DNA of 64,000 nt, from positions 124,001 through 188,000 of the forward strand of contig NZ_AUDY01000011.1 in the NCBI RefSeq assembly GCF_000425705.1, read 5' to 3'. This document shows positions 51,878 to 60,128 of the stretch, in pieces; the stretch's first letter is position 1; the number at the start of each line of letters is the position of its first letter. A model generated the notes under the pieces. The model had not been told where the DNA came from. It was given only the letters and a program-made list of their open reading frames with translations, and did no database searches. The translations under genes and the position numbers were made by a program. Origin of the DNA: Halobacillus kuroshimensis DSM 18393. GTDB taxonomy: Bacteria > Bacillota > Bacilli > Bacillales > Halobacillaceae.

Positions 51878-53209
51878 TTGTTTATAAAAAAGAATGCAGA
51901 GCTGAGCCAGGCATCCGTTGCTTTCCACCCTTCTATGAAAGACGTTCTGGGACAGGAGGGGGGGACTTCTTTGGATGTGCACCTTGGTCTTTGGAAGCGG
52001 AGTACCTCTGTCTTTTACCACAATCATGTGAATGAAGGTGTGGTGGAATTTTCCTATGACCTGCTTCATGATCTCACCATTCCTGAGGATATTGACTTTG
52101 AATGGATGTCTGAAAAAGATGGCTTTCATCTTGGTCCGGTCCTTGGGATTTTGAGGGGGACTTCTCTGGAAAACATCCGCCCGAATGTCTTAAGCATTAT
52201 GCGCCGCTGGGTGGTGGATTACAAGAATTTAAAAGGACTTGTCATTGTTTTTCCTAGGAATGGTGTCCAATCGGAAGGGGAATCGGTGACGGGGTATGGC
52301 TTTGTCGGTTTGGAAAAGGGCTTCTGTATGGGGACTTTTCCTTTTCCAAGTGCTGTGTTCAGCCGTCCGAGTGCCGGTGGAGAGCGGACCTATCGATTGT
52401 TGGATGACTTGACCTCCGGACGTTTTTTTAATCGAAGAGGAGCTGGGAAGTGGGGGTTTTACTGTGCGCTCAGACAGGACCCGGCGACAGAAAAGCTTGT
52501 ACCTCATACAGAAAAATATTCCACAGACGAACGGCTGATGGCGTTGATTGATCAATATACCATCGTTTATTGGAAACGGAAGTTTGGTGCCAAAGGGTAT
52601 GGCATGATTCAAATGAAGAAAGAAGCCGACCGCTATATCGTCACGAGGGTGCTGAAAGGAGAGCAGAAGCAGGATGTATTTTCCAGCGAGGGGCAGTTGA
52701 AAGCGTATCTCTCGGATATTCCCGACAGGAAAAGAGGGCTGATTCAACAAGGAGTTCCTTATGCGGCGGATGGAAAACAAGTGGACTTCAGAGCCTACGT
52801 TCAAAAAGATCCTGATTCTTCGTGGAAGATGCGCGGATTTGTCGGACGAATCGCCCGGACGGGGAGCGTCATCACCAATTTGAGGTATACCGAAAAGGTA
52901 ATGAAAGGGACGGACGCCCTCCAACAGTTTTACGGGATCGGAAAAAAAGAGCGCGCGCGACTGGAGAGGAAAGTGGAGGCCGCCTGTCTGCTGGCTGCCG
53001 CCCGTCTGGATGAGGACGTGGGTCACTTTGGGGATATCGCCCTCGATTTCATCATTAGTGACAAGGGGGATCTTTATTTTCTCGAAGTGAATGCCAACTA
53101 CGGCCACGCAAGCCTTGTGAGGATCGGGGATGAATCTTTGAAGCACAGTGTCTACCGTTCCCCGCTCGCCTACGCCAAATCGTTGACCGGATTTTCAGGT
53201 AAAGCTTAA
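51878..53209 (+). CDS. YheC/YheD-type ATP-grasp protein 5
   Basis: A 443-residue member starting at TTG after TGGAGGGAG. The N-terminal domain ends LGPVLGILRGTSLENIR. The ATP-binding strand reads VYWKRKFGAKGYG, where the usual Lys-Pro is Lys-Arg, so nucleotide handling may differ. QQGVPYAADGKQVDFRAYV and IALDFIISDKGDLYFLEVNANYG keep the Mg residues. The stop overlaps the convergent stop of protein 6 by four bases. Confidence 0.86.
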   Translation: MFIKKNAELSQASVAFHPSMKDVLGQEGGTSLDVHLGLWKRSTSVFYHNHVNEGVVEFSYDLLHDLTIPEDIDFEWMSEKDGFHLGPVLGILRGTSLENIRPNVLSIMRRWVVDYKNLKGLVIVFPRNGVQSEGESVTGYGFVGLEKGFCMGTFPFPSAVFSRPSAGGERTYRLLDDLTSGRFFNRRGAGKWGFYCALRQDPATEKLVPHTEKYSTDERLMALIDQYTIVYWKRKFGAKGYGMIQMKKEADRYIVTRVLKGEQKQDVFSSEGQLKAYLSDIPDRKRGLIQQGVPYAADGKQVDFRAYVQKDPDSSWKMRGFVGRIARTGSVITNLRYTEKVMKGTDALQQFYGIGKKERARLERKVEAACLLAAARLDEDVGHFGDIALDFIISDKGDLYFLEVNANYGHASLVRIGDESLKHSVYRSPLAYAKSLTGFSGKA

Positions 53210-53949
53210 CCCTTTTTGTAGGAGCGGATCGTCTTATAGGCAGTAAGGTCCGGTAAATTTCTGAACATCCCAATATCCGGTTTCGTATTCACTTCAATGA
53301 TCCATAAATGACCGTCCTTATCTATGGCTATATCGAGGCCGAACAGGCGGTGCTCCACATAATAAGGAGCGATATGGTGGGCAGCATGTAAACCGAGCTC
53401 ATCCATCTGCTTCATAAGATCCACGGCCGCTGTTTCTCCAAAGGCCCCAGATGCGGCTTGTTCCGCAGGCAGCATCTGTTTTGTATAGTTGGTGGCGATA
53501 AAAGGGGCGGCGGCGACCCTGGCGAGCTTTCCTGTCACGTGCCAGGCAGTCTGCGTTGATTTCCTCTGGACCATAACCCGGAAATCGAACGGACATCCGT
53601 CGAATTCAGCGAGGGAGATTTTCTGTTGGATCAGGTAACGTCCGGTGCTATACGTGTTGGTAAAATGCTCATAAAGTCCGGATAAACGGGAGGACCGGAT
53701 TTTTTTATGATTCACGTGCCATTCAAAGGAATCGTTCCCTAGATCGGACAGCTGGATGACCCCTCGGCCTTTATATCCGCGCGCAGGCTTTAAAATGACC
53801 TGCTTATGTCTTTGAATCATATCCAGCATCGTATCAGGGGTCAGCCGTTTTGTTTCCGGAAGAAAAGGGCGGATGACGGGAGACCGCTTCATCCATACAT
53901 GTTTTCTCCATTTGCTCGTTATCACGTTTTTCATTCCTTTCTTGGACAT
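53206..53949 (-). CDS. YheC/YheD-type ATP-grasp protein 6, short form
   Basis: A 247-residue member lacking the family N-terminal domain: it begins near SKWRKHVWMKRSPVIRPFLP and runs straight into LKPARGYKGRGVIQL, YLIQQKISLAEFDGCPFDFRV and FGLDIAIDKDGHLWIIEVNT. The ATP-grasp core is complete. A longer frame extends to 54027, but it would run back through the terminator of the upstream gene (53993), so I take the ATG at 53949. The ribosome site there is weak. It overlaps protein 5 tail to tail. Confidence 0.85.
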   Translation of the reverse strand: MSKKGMKNVITSKWRKHVWMKRSPVIRPFLPETKRLTPDTMLDMIQRHKQVILKPARGYKGRGVIQLSDLGNDSFEWHVNHKKIRSSRLSGLYEHFTNTYSTGRYLIQQKISLAEFDGCPFDFRVMVQRKSTQTAWHVTGKLARVAAAPFIATNYTKQMLPAEQAASGAFGETAAVDLMKQMDELGLHAAHHIAPYYVEHRLFGLDIAIDKDGHLWIIEVNTKPDIGMFRNLPDLTAYKTIRSYKKG

Positions 53950-53992
53950 GGGATCCGTGATCTCAGCTGGTCCCGTGCGTATGTCACCGGAT

Positions 53993-54019
53993 AAAAAAAT
54001 CCCCTGAATATCAGGGGAT
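53993..54019 (-). terminator. Terminator of the 117-aa gene
   Basis: On the minus strand ATCCCCTGA-TAT-TCAGGGGAT is followed by seven T. Confidence 0.92.
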
Positions 54020-54038
54020 GGGCCCATACTGCTATCAT

Positions 54039-54392
54039 TTACAGCGGACAGAAGAGGTTGTTGTAGGCAGCGAACAGGCTTATGGCATCTTCATAATTTT
54101 CTGTTTCAACAGCTTCCTGGAAAATGGCAATGACTTCATCTTCCGTAAGTGGATAGTTCACAAGTGAATGCGCTGCATTGAGAAGAGCGGCCGTTCCTTC
54201 CAGGGCCAGCTCCTGTGTCGGGGTGGAAGGGATGGGAAGATTGAGAGCGAATAGAAGATTGAGGTTATCTTTGTAAATGCAGACATCGAAAACAGTATTG
54301 ACGCGGTCGCATATGGAATAAGCTTCCGGCCACTGAGGGATATTTTGAAGGGCCCCCCAGAATTCTGCGCTGCATCCTGTATTGACCCCCAT
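54039..54392 (-). CDS. 117-aa hypothetical protein, possible spore protein
   Basis: The ATG at 54392 lies six bases after AAGGAGGTG. The protein begins MGVNTGCSAEFWGALQNIPQ and ends with AAYNNLFCPL, with a third and fourth Cys at residues 28 and 38 (SICDRV, DVCIYK). The helical body contains LALEGTAALLNAAHSLVNYP. It has no membrane segment. A sigma-K-like promoter upstream and the neighbouring coat cluster suggest a late sporulation role; I do not know the family. Confidence 0.6.
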   Translation of the reverse strand: MGVNTGCSAEFWGALQNIPQWPEAYSICDRVNTVFDVCIYKDNLNLLFALNLPIPSTPTQELALEGTAALLNAAHSLVNYPLTEDEVIAIFQEAVETENYEDAISLFAAYNNLFCPL

Positions 54393-54414
54393 GATCAACA
54401 CCTCCTTACTTATT

Positions 54415-54442
54415 CACTATATGTAAGGGGGATGGAAGTGTC
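54415..54442 (-). promoter_or_regulatory. Sigma-K-like promoter of the 117-aa gene
   Basis: On the minus strand GAC is separated by 16 bases from CATATAGTG, near the sigma-K pattern AC-N16-CATANNNTA. It lies 23 bases before the start codon. Confidence 0.4.
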
Positions 54443-54499
54443 TGTATGGGGGAGGGGATTTATGAAGAAAGCTAGAAAACTCTTCTTTTTTATGAGCAC

Positions 54500-54545
54500 A
54501 TTCCATCGACCTGTGCTTTTCCCACAGGCGTTGCCGGCCGCTTCT
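54500..54545. repeat. Possible decayed fragment of the dispersed element
   Basis: The stretch TGTGCTTTTCCCACAGGCGT with GCCGGCCGCTT resembles the 3' half of the A hairpin (CGTGCTGTTCCCGCAGGCGT with ACCGAACGCT). Nothing else of the element is seen nearby. Confidence 0.3.
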
Positions 54546-54569
54546 TACAACCTCCCTGTTGGAAGATTT

Positions 54570-54610
54570 AAAAAAGAGGAGATTTTCTGTACAGCAGAAA
54601 ATCTCCTCTT
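54570..54610 (-). terminator. Terminator of the 171-aa gene
   Basis: AAGAGGAGATTTTCTG and CAGAAAATCTCCTCTT pair around TACAG. On the minus strand a run of T follows. Confidence 0.9.
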
Positions 54611-54682
54611 ATATGCTTCCTTTCCAGCTGAAAACGAGTCGTATCGCTGGCCCTTCAGGCTTTTATCTTTTCTCACGATCTT

Positions 54683-55198
54683 TTAAAAGCGCTGGTAGCT
54701 TTTTTCCTGATCGTTGTATTCAGGTAAAGGTTCACGGAATGCGGCTGCATCCTCAGGGCGTGCGAATTCTGAAGGGGCTTTAGGAGCGGATGATTTATAC
54801 CGGATATGAAACTCCTCTTCATACTCTGCAGCGGATATTCCTGCTTTCGGCTGCCTCATTCCGATGATCCATGTTTCGAAATTGTACATTCCGCGGTCGA
54901 TGATGACACCGAGATCTTCCAGAGACTGGGTCAATTCATTCAGACAGTCCAGGCCGTTTCTTAAGATAATCCCGCGTTCTTTAGCTTTGTCCACCGAATG
55001 TTCCAGTCTGTACACTTCTCCTTGGTAGGAAAACTCAATAAAACAGCTGTTCCGATCCCAGTTGAAATGAAAATCTTCAATTTTCAAGCGCTTGATCGCC
55101 TTGACGAGTTTACGCTCGCAAACACTCTGTTCCTTATGCGGCATCCATTGGAATAGAATATTCTTGAATATACGATTCTTGAACAAACCATCCACCAT
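54683..55198 (-). CDS. 171-aa hypothetical protein
   Basis: A soluble protein. It begins MVDGLFKNRIFKNILFQWMP, continues with strands such as FNWDRNSCFIEFSYQGEVYRLEHS, and has a disordered C-terminal tail (SSAPKAPSEFARPEDAAAF). No catalytic motif is visible. The middle part (RGMYNFETWIIGMRQ) looks like a small alpha-beta domain. The start could be the ATG at 55198 or a nearby GTG, because AAAAGG is very close. It has its own terminator. Confidence 0.65.
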   Translation of the reverse strand: MVDGLFKNRIFKNILFQWMPHKEQSVCERKLVKAIKRLKIEDFHFNWDRNSCFIEFSYQGEVYRLEHSVDKAKERGIILRNGLDCLNELTQSLEDLGVIIDRGMYNFETWIIGMRQPKAGISAAEYEEEFHIRYKSSAPKAPSEFARPEDAAAFREPLPEYNDQEKSYQRF

Positions 55199-55383
55199 CC
55201 TTTTTATAAGCCTAATCAATGAGAGCAGTGACAGTCAAAGTATTATAGTTTACTATTTCTCCAAAAAAAGTAAAAATCCTCTAAAAAGATGAGAAAAGTA
55301 GGAAAAGAACTTTATTCCGACACGATGATTTTATTATAATCCTTAAAAAGGGCTGAAAGAATAGTTCCAATGGACGGATTCAA

Positions 55384-55806
55384 TCAAAGCCCCCGCAGGA
55401 GCTGTTCGTTCTGCCGGCGGAGCTGATCGTACGCCTCCTTCAATGGCTCAGGCACGAGCGTCCGTCCGTAAACCCAGGCGTTCGTTTCAATCGTCGCTTT
55501 CAATGTGGCAACCTCTTCGTCTTCCCCGTACATGAGTGTACGGAGGTCGTGCTTATGCTTTTTGAACGTAAGGTAATACCCTAGTTCATGACAGATCATC
55601 AGCTGTACATAAGCTTCCTTTGCGATGCCCAGATGGGCTTTACTCATGAAGCCGTTCACCTCAAGGTAATTAAAGGTCAGTGTATTGTTGGAGACGTTAA
55701 AGCTCATCGGAGCCTTCAATTGATTGTCTGCTGCCCAGCTGATATCCAGTTGATGGTCGCTGATCGTCTGCTGGATGATTTCTTCGATTTTCCATATGTA
55801 TAACAT
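55384..55806 (-). CDS. 140-aa protein with a degenerate HELG metallopeptidase-like motif
   Basis: The protein contains ICHELGYYLTFKKHKHDLRTL at residues 74-94. ImmA/IrrE-type zinc peptidases have HEIGH followed by a distant His or Glu; here HELGY lacks the second His. A later ETNAWVYGRTLVPEP recalls the EANxFAAxLLMPE helix of the same family. It may be an inactive relative. The start at 55806 follows AAAGGATAGG; the longer upstream frame would code a membrane-like stretch without a ribosome site. No neighbour gives a clue. Confidence 0.6.
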   Translation of the reverse strand: MLYIWKIEEIIQQTISDHQLDISWAADNQLKAPMSFNVSNNTLTFNYLEVNGFMSKAHLGIAKEAYVQLMICHELGYYLTFKKHKHDLRTLMYGEDEEVATLKATIETNAWVYGRTLVPEPLKEAYDQLRRQNEQLLRGL

Positions 55807-55907
55807 CAATAGTTTCCTATCCTTTCTTTCTGTACTTCCTCTAAGTATAAAAGAAAAGATCAGGAGGTTTGAAGCTAAAACTACATTCTTCTCCTTAAAA
55901 AGAGGCA

Positions 55908-55933
55908 AAGTCCGCCGGAAGACGGACTTTTTG
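55908..55933 (-). terminator. Terminator of the M28 aminopeptidase gene
   Basis: On the minus strand AAGTCCG and CGGACTT pair around a short GC-rich loop, just past the stop codon. Confidence 0.75.
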
Positions 55934-55935
55934 AC

Positions 55936-57309
55936 TTATAGTGGCCGGTCGTCAAATTCATAATGAACCGGTCCGGGAGCTACTCTTGCATTTTCCAGGG
56001 CCGGTGTATCCGGACGGGCGATTTGGTAAACGGCGGCTCCTACAATTTCAGTCGTTTCCTTCAGCTTCTCACGGCTGATTTTGTCCAAAGTATCCTGTGG
56101 GGAGTGATACCATGGCTCAAGAGGTGCATGGATGAATAAGGCAGAGGGGATGCCTCGTTCAAAGAAAGGAACGTGGTCGCTTCGGCCGAGCTGTCCATAC
56201 TCTACGACTTCCGCTACGCGTGCACCGGCGGATGCTCCTAAATCTGTCACAAGGTTTTTGTTCCCGTCAGGAGTGAACATGATCAAATCCCCCGAGTCCC
56301 TGCTGCCTACCATATCCATTTGAAAGTGGGCGCTGATGCGGCTGGCTTCTTCCTCACTCAAAGAGTCCGCATAATGATAGGACCCGACGAGCCCTTTTTC
56401 CTCAGCTCCGAAGGTCATAAAGCGCAATTCCGTGTCTGTAGGGGTTTTGGCCATGATTTTGGCAAGCTCCAATACACCGGATACTCCTGAAGCGTCGTCA
56501 TTGGCCCCCGGTCCATCTGCGACAGAATCGTGGTGAGCTCCGACGGTAACGATTTGTCCGGTATCTTTATTTTTGTGTGGTTTCATGGAAGCGATCACAT
56601 TATAAGAGGTTTTGTCGACCGTGCCCGCTCCTTGAATCGTCAAGTTCGTTGAGAGTGTTTCTTTTTTCAGTTTCTCTGCGAGTTTCAGACCATCTTCCCG
56701 ACTGATGGCAGCGGCGGGGATATCCTGATTTTCGTATGTATAACCGAATGTCTGTCCTGACGATCCTTCGCGGTTGTACATGATCACCCCAACGGCTCCA
56801 TGTTCAATGGCATTCTGTATTTTTTCATAGAAACTGTATTCGCCCCGCTCGATCAAGGCAATTTTTCCTTCGGCTTCATCCGTCACATCTTCTGGTTCAG
56901 CGAGTCCAGCATCATAAAGAGGCGCATCAACGGTCCGGTTGATGGATCCGTAAAACGTGTGGATGCCTCCGGTAAAAGGGGTGCCATTCACGGTAATGGA
57001 TGGCTGACCTGACTCCCACTCCTGAAAAGTAAAGGGCTGGATCTCAGTCTCGTATCCATAGCTTTCGAATTCCTGTTTAATGTACTGAACAGCGCTCCAT
57101 TCCCCTTGTGTTCCCGCTTCCCGAGGGGCTTGAGAAAGGTCACGCACCCGTTCGAAAAGGCGGTCTGCATTGATTTTCTTGATGACTTTGTTATCAAAGG
57201 CGTGGTCGGCCTGGCTCCCCGCAGGTGGTGGATCTGCCAGGACGGCAGAAGGCAGGCTGCTGAAAACTAATCCGGCAGACAATAAAAGAGTCACAGTTTT
57301 TTTTGACAT
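55936..57309 (-). CDS. Secreted M28 aminopeptidase with PA domain
   Basis: A 457-residue zinc aminopeptidase. The signal peptide is residues 1-25 (cleavage after AVLA). A protease-associated domain follows at about 125-230 (GKIALIERGEYSFYEKIQNA). The M28 zinc site is GAHHDSVADGPGANDDASG, FGAEEKGLVGS, QMDMVGSRDSG and SDHVPFFERGIPSALFIHA. The tail is short. It releases amino acids from peptides outside the cell. The ribosome site is AGGGAGG. It is monocistronic. Confidence 0.94.
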   Translation of the reverse strand: MSKKTVTLLLSAGLVFSSLPSAVLADPPPAGSQADHAFDNKVIKKINADRLFERVRDLSQAPREAGTQGEWSAVQYIKQEFESYGYETEIQPFTFQEWESGQPSITVNGTPFTGGIHTFYGSINRTVDAPLYDAGLAEPEDVTDEAEGKIALIERGEYSFYEKIQNAIEHGAVGVIMYNREGSSGQTFGYTYENQDIPAAAISREDGLKLAEKLKKETLSTNLTIQGAGTVDKTSYNVIASMKPHKNKDTGQIVTVGAHHDSVADGPGANDDASGVSGVLELAKIMAKTPTDTELRFMTFGAEEKGLVGSYHYADSLSEEEASRISAHFQMDMVGSRDSGDLIMFTPDGNKNLVTDLGASAGARVAEVVEYGQLGRSDHVPFFERGIPSALFIHAPLEPWYHSPQDTLDKISREKLKETTEIVGAAVYQIARPDTPALENARVAPGPVHYEFDDRPL

Positions 57310-57618
57310 AAGAATCCTCCCTGAGCATAATGGAATGCCTTCTCATTCTAGCAAATATTGTAAAAAGGGGTCTCGAGTGCAGGTAGAGGAAAAAGGGAAA
57401 GAGGCTCGACTTTATACAGGGGGCCACCTGAAAAGTCTGGCGTTCGTTGTCGAAGGTGTCCATCCATATTCCTAAAGAGTCTTTCAATACATAGGAAAGA
57501 CAGGACAGTCCGCGACGTTCGGCTCATTTTTAAAAGAACAGTCATGACCCGCCCGGTTTCTTCAAGGAAATGTTCATGATAATCAGTGGAAAGTGGGGGA
57601 TGCGGTGAAGCGGTGAAT

Positions 57619-57664
57619 GTAAAACCTGTCCACGGATGAAATTTCAACACCGGACAGGTTTTAC
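57619..57664 (-). terminator. Terminator of the methylcitrate operon
   Basis: GTAAAACCTGTCC and GGACAGGTTTTAC pair across a 20-base interior. It lies about 40 bases past the prpB stop. The rest of the 393-base gap up to the M28 gene holds nothing else that I can recognise. Confidence 0.75.
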
Positions 57665-57702
57665 ATGATTATATGGAACACTTGTTTAAGTCTATGGACG
57701 AG

Positions 57703-58623
57703 TTATCTGTTCCTGCTGTCGATTTCCGGGAGGATGGTTTTCGCTACTTTTTCATCTAAGGCTTCGTAGTCATAATAATCAATGGTTTCATAGAGTTCCT
57801 GTCTCGTCTGCATATCCTGAAGCTTCTCCTCCTGCGTACCTTTTTCTAGAATTTCAGAAAAGACCCGTTCATAGGCTTTCGCTGCCGCACGCAGGGAAGT
57901 AACTGGATAAATGACCATGTCCGCACCGAACGAGGCAAACTGCTGATCTGTGTAGTAGGGTGTCCGTCCGAACTCCGTCATATTGGCGAGAATCGGAGCA
58001 TTCAGATTAGAAGAGGCTCGTCTGAAATCCTCCTCGCTTATGAAAGCTTCCGGGAAGATGGCGTCGGCACCGGCTTCTATATAAGCCTGGCCACGGTTGA
58101 TTGCTTGATCGATTCCTTCGACCGCTTTGGCATCCGTCCTGGCCACGACAATTAAGTCGGGAGCCGCTTCTTTGATGGCTTGGATTTTCTGCATCATTTC
58201 TTCCTGGGGAATCAATTGCTTTCCGTTTAGGTGGCCGCACTTTTTAGGCATCAGCTGATCTTCAATCTGTACAGCGGCGGCTCCGGCTTCCACCATCTCC
58301 TTCGCTGCTCTTGCCGCGTTCAGCACGCCTCCATACCCCGTATCGATATCAACGAGAAGGGGAAGGTCGGAAGCCCGGACGATTTCCCGGGCTTTCCCAG
58401 CCATTTCATTGGAATAAATCAGGCCGAGATCAGGAAGGGCCTGACTGGCCGTATAAGCGGCTCCTGATAAGTAGAGGGCCTGGAAGCCAAGGTCCTTCGC
58501 GATTTTGGCACTCATCCCGTCATGGGCACCGGGGATTTTCAACAGGTTCCCGCTTTTCATTAAACGTTGAAATTCCTGAGCACGTTTTGTCTGTGTTGAG
58601 GCGGCCTGCACGAGCCATGTCAT
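57703..58623 (-). CDS. prpB: 2-methylisocitrate lyase
   Basis: A 306-residue isocitrate-lyase-superfamily enzyme. LVDIDTGYGG binds the metal, the catalytic loop is PKKCGHLNGK, and the following VVARTDAKAVEGIDQAINR matches PrpB/YqiQ. It splits 2-methylisocitrate to pyruvate and succinate, the last step of the methylcitrate cycle of propionate breakdown. The start follows GGAGG. It is last in the operon, 17 bases after prpD. Confidence 0.94.
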   Translation of the reverse strand: MTWLVQAASTQTKRAQEFQRLMKSGNLLKIPGAHDGMSAKIAKDLGFQALYLSGAAYTASQALPDLGLIYSNEMAGKAREIVRASDLPLLVDIDTGYGGVLNAARAAKEMVEAGAAAVQIEDQLMPKKCGHLNGKQLIPQEEMMQKIQAIKEAAPDLIVVARTDAKAVEGIDQAINRGQAYIEAGADAIFPEAFISEEDFRRASSNLNAPILANMTEFGRTPYYTDQQFASFGADMVIYPVTSLRAAAKAYERVFSEILEKGTQEEKLQDMQTRQELYETIDYYDYEALDEKVAKTILPEIDSRNR

Positions 58624-58640
58624 CGGTCATTCCTCCTTCA

Positions 58641-60080
58641 TCATAATTGTAATTCGTTCATAAACTGCGGGACCGTCGTCCGGGTTAGAGCTTCGTAATC
58701 TTCGCACAGGTTCAATAGTTTATTCGTCTGTTTGAATGAAAACCGGGTTTTTACATTGTTTTGAAACTTGTTCAATAATAACGGGAGGCCTTCGTCCCGG
58801 CGTCTGCGGTGACCAATTGGATATTCCACAGCAACCGGATCTGTGGAAGTCCCATCTGAGAAAAATACTTGGACGGCATTGGCGATGGAACGCTTGTCAG
58901 GATCCAGGTAGTCCCGGGTATAGGTCTCCTCCTCGATGGTTTCCATCAAATCTCTCAGTTTATCGATCGCCGGGTTCCGGGCGGTTTCATCTTCGTAATG
59001 ATCGGCGTTCAATTCGCCGTACAGGAGGCCTATGGCGGTAATGTACTGAAGGCAGTGATCCCGGTCCGCCGGGTTGTGGAGCGGCCCTTTTTTATCAATG
59101 ATCCGGATGGCTGACTCATGGGTGGTAATTGTAATTTTTTCTATTTCGTCCAGTTTATCCTTCACCTGACTGTGCAGATGGATCGCGGCTTCCGCTGCTG
59201 TCTGAGCGTGAAATTCAGCAGGGAAGGAGATTTTAAATAAAATATTCTCCATAACGTAAGAACCGAAAGAACGTGAAAGGGTCAGTTCTTTTCCGCTGAA
59301 CAGGACATCTTGAAATCCCCATCCGTCAGCAGAAAGGGCGGTAGGATAGCCCATTTCACCTTTCATCGTCATCAATGCCAGACGCACCCCGCGGCTTGTG
59401 GCGTCCCCGGCGGCCCATGATTTTCTTGACCCGGTGTTCGGAGCATGCCGGTAAGTACGTAAGCTTGAGTTATCAATCCACGCCTGGGATACAGCGTTTG
59501 TAACGTCTTCCGTTTTCCCGCCAAACATAGCAGTCACGACAGCTGTCGTCGCTACTTTTACGAAGAGCACATGGTCAAGTCCCTCCCGGTTCAGGCTGTT
59601 ATCAAGGGCAAGAATCCCCTGAATTTCGTGAGCCTTCACGATGTATTCGAGGACTTCATGCATCGTCATCGGTTCCTGACCCGAACGGAGGCGTGTCCGG
59701 CTGATGTAATCGGCTGCAGCAAGGATGCCTCCGATGTTATCGGAAGGGTGGCCCCATTCAGCAGCAAGCCATGTGTCGTTGTAGTCGAGCCACCGGATCA
59801 TGCACCCGATGTTAAACGCGGCATGGACAGGATCGAGGACATAGGATGTCCCCGGAACCCGCGCCCCGTCCGGCACAACCGTTCCAGGGACAATCGGCCC
59901 CAGATGTTTCGTGCATTCCGGATAACGGAGCGCTAAAAATCCGCATCCGAGCGTATCCATTAAGACGTATTGAGCCGTTTCCATCGCCTCTTCGCTTGTA
60001 ATTTCCCCGTGCACCGCATAGGAAGCAATTTCTCTTAGAACTGGATCGACTCCGGTCTGCTGCACTTGCGTTTCATTCAT
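58641..60080 (-). CDS. prpD: 2-methylcitrate dehydratase
   Basis: A 479-residue MmgE/PrpD-family enzyme. It begins [19 protein letters not shown] and contains [20 protein letters not shown] and [21 protein letters not shown], typical of PrpD. It dehydrates 2-methylcitrate to 2-methyl-cis-aconitate. It lies 48 bases downstream of mmgD and 17 bases before prpB, in the same transcript. Confidence 0.95.
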   Translation of the reverse strand: MNETQVQQTGVDPVLREIASYAVHGEITSEEAMETAQYVLMDTLGCGFLALRYPECTKHLGPIVPGTVVPDGARVPGTSYVLDPVHAAFNIGCMIRWLDYNDTWLAAEWGHPSDNIGGILAAADYISRTRLRSGQEPMTMHEVLEYIVKAHEIQGILALDNSLNREGLDHVLFVKVATTAVVTAMFGGKTEDVTNAVSQAWIDNSSLRTYRHAPNTGSRKSWAAGDATSRGVRLALMTMKGEMGYPTALSADGWGFQDVLFSGKELTLSRSFGSYVMENILFKISFPAEFHAQTAAEAAIHLHSQVKDKLDEIEKITITTHESAIRIIDKKGPLHNPADRDHCLQYITAIGLLYGELNADHYEDETARNPAIDKLRDLMETIEEETYTRDYLDPDKRSIANAVQVFFSDGTSTDPVAVEYPIGHRRRRDEGLPLLLNKFQNNVKTRFSFKQTNKLLNLCEDYEALTRTTVPQFMNELQL

Positions 60081-60128
60081 CTTCCATCTCCACCTTTGCG
60101 TGAATATTTGATGAGAGAAGGCAGCCCT

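Noticed and set aside
57480-57620. Degenerate copy of the dispersed element between prpB and the M28 gene
   Set aside because: Only a short AAAAGAACAGT match and a GTTCGGCTC fragment were seen. This is too little, and the genes are not convergent.
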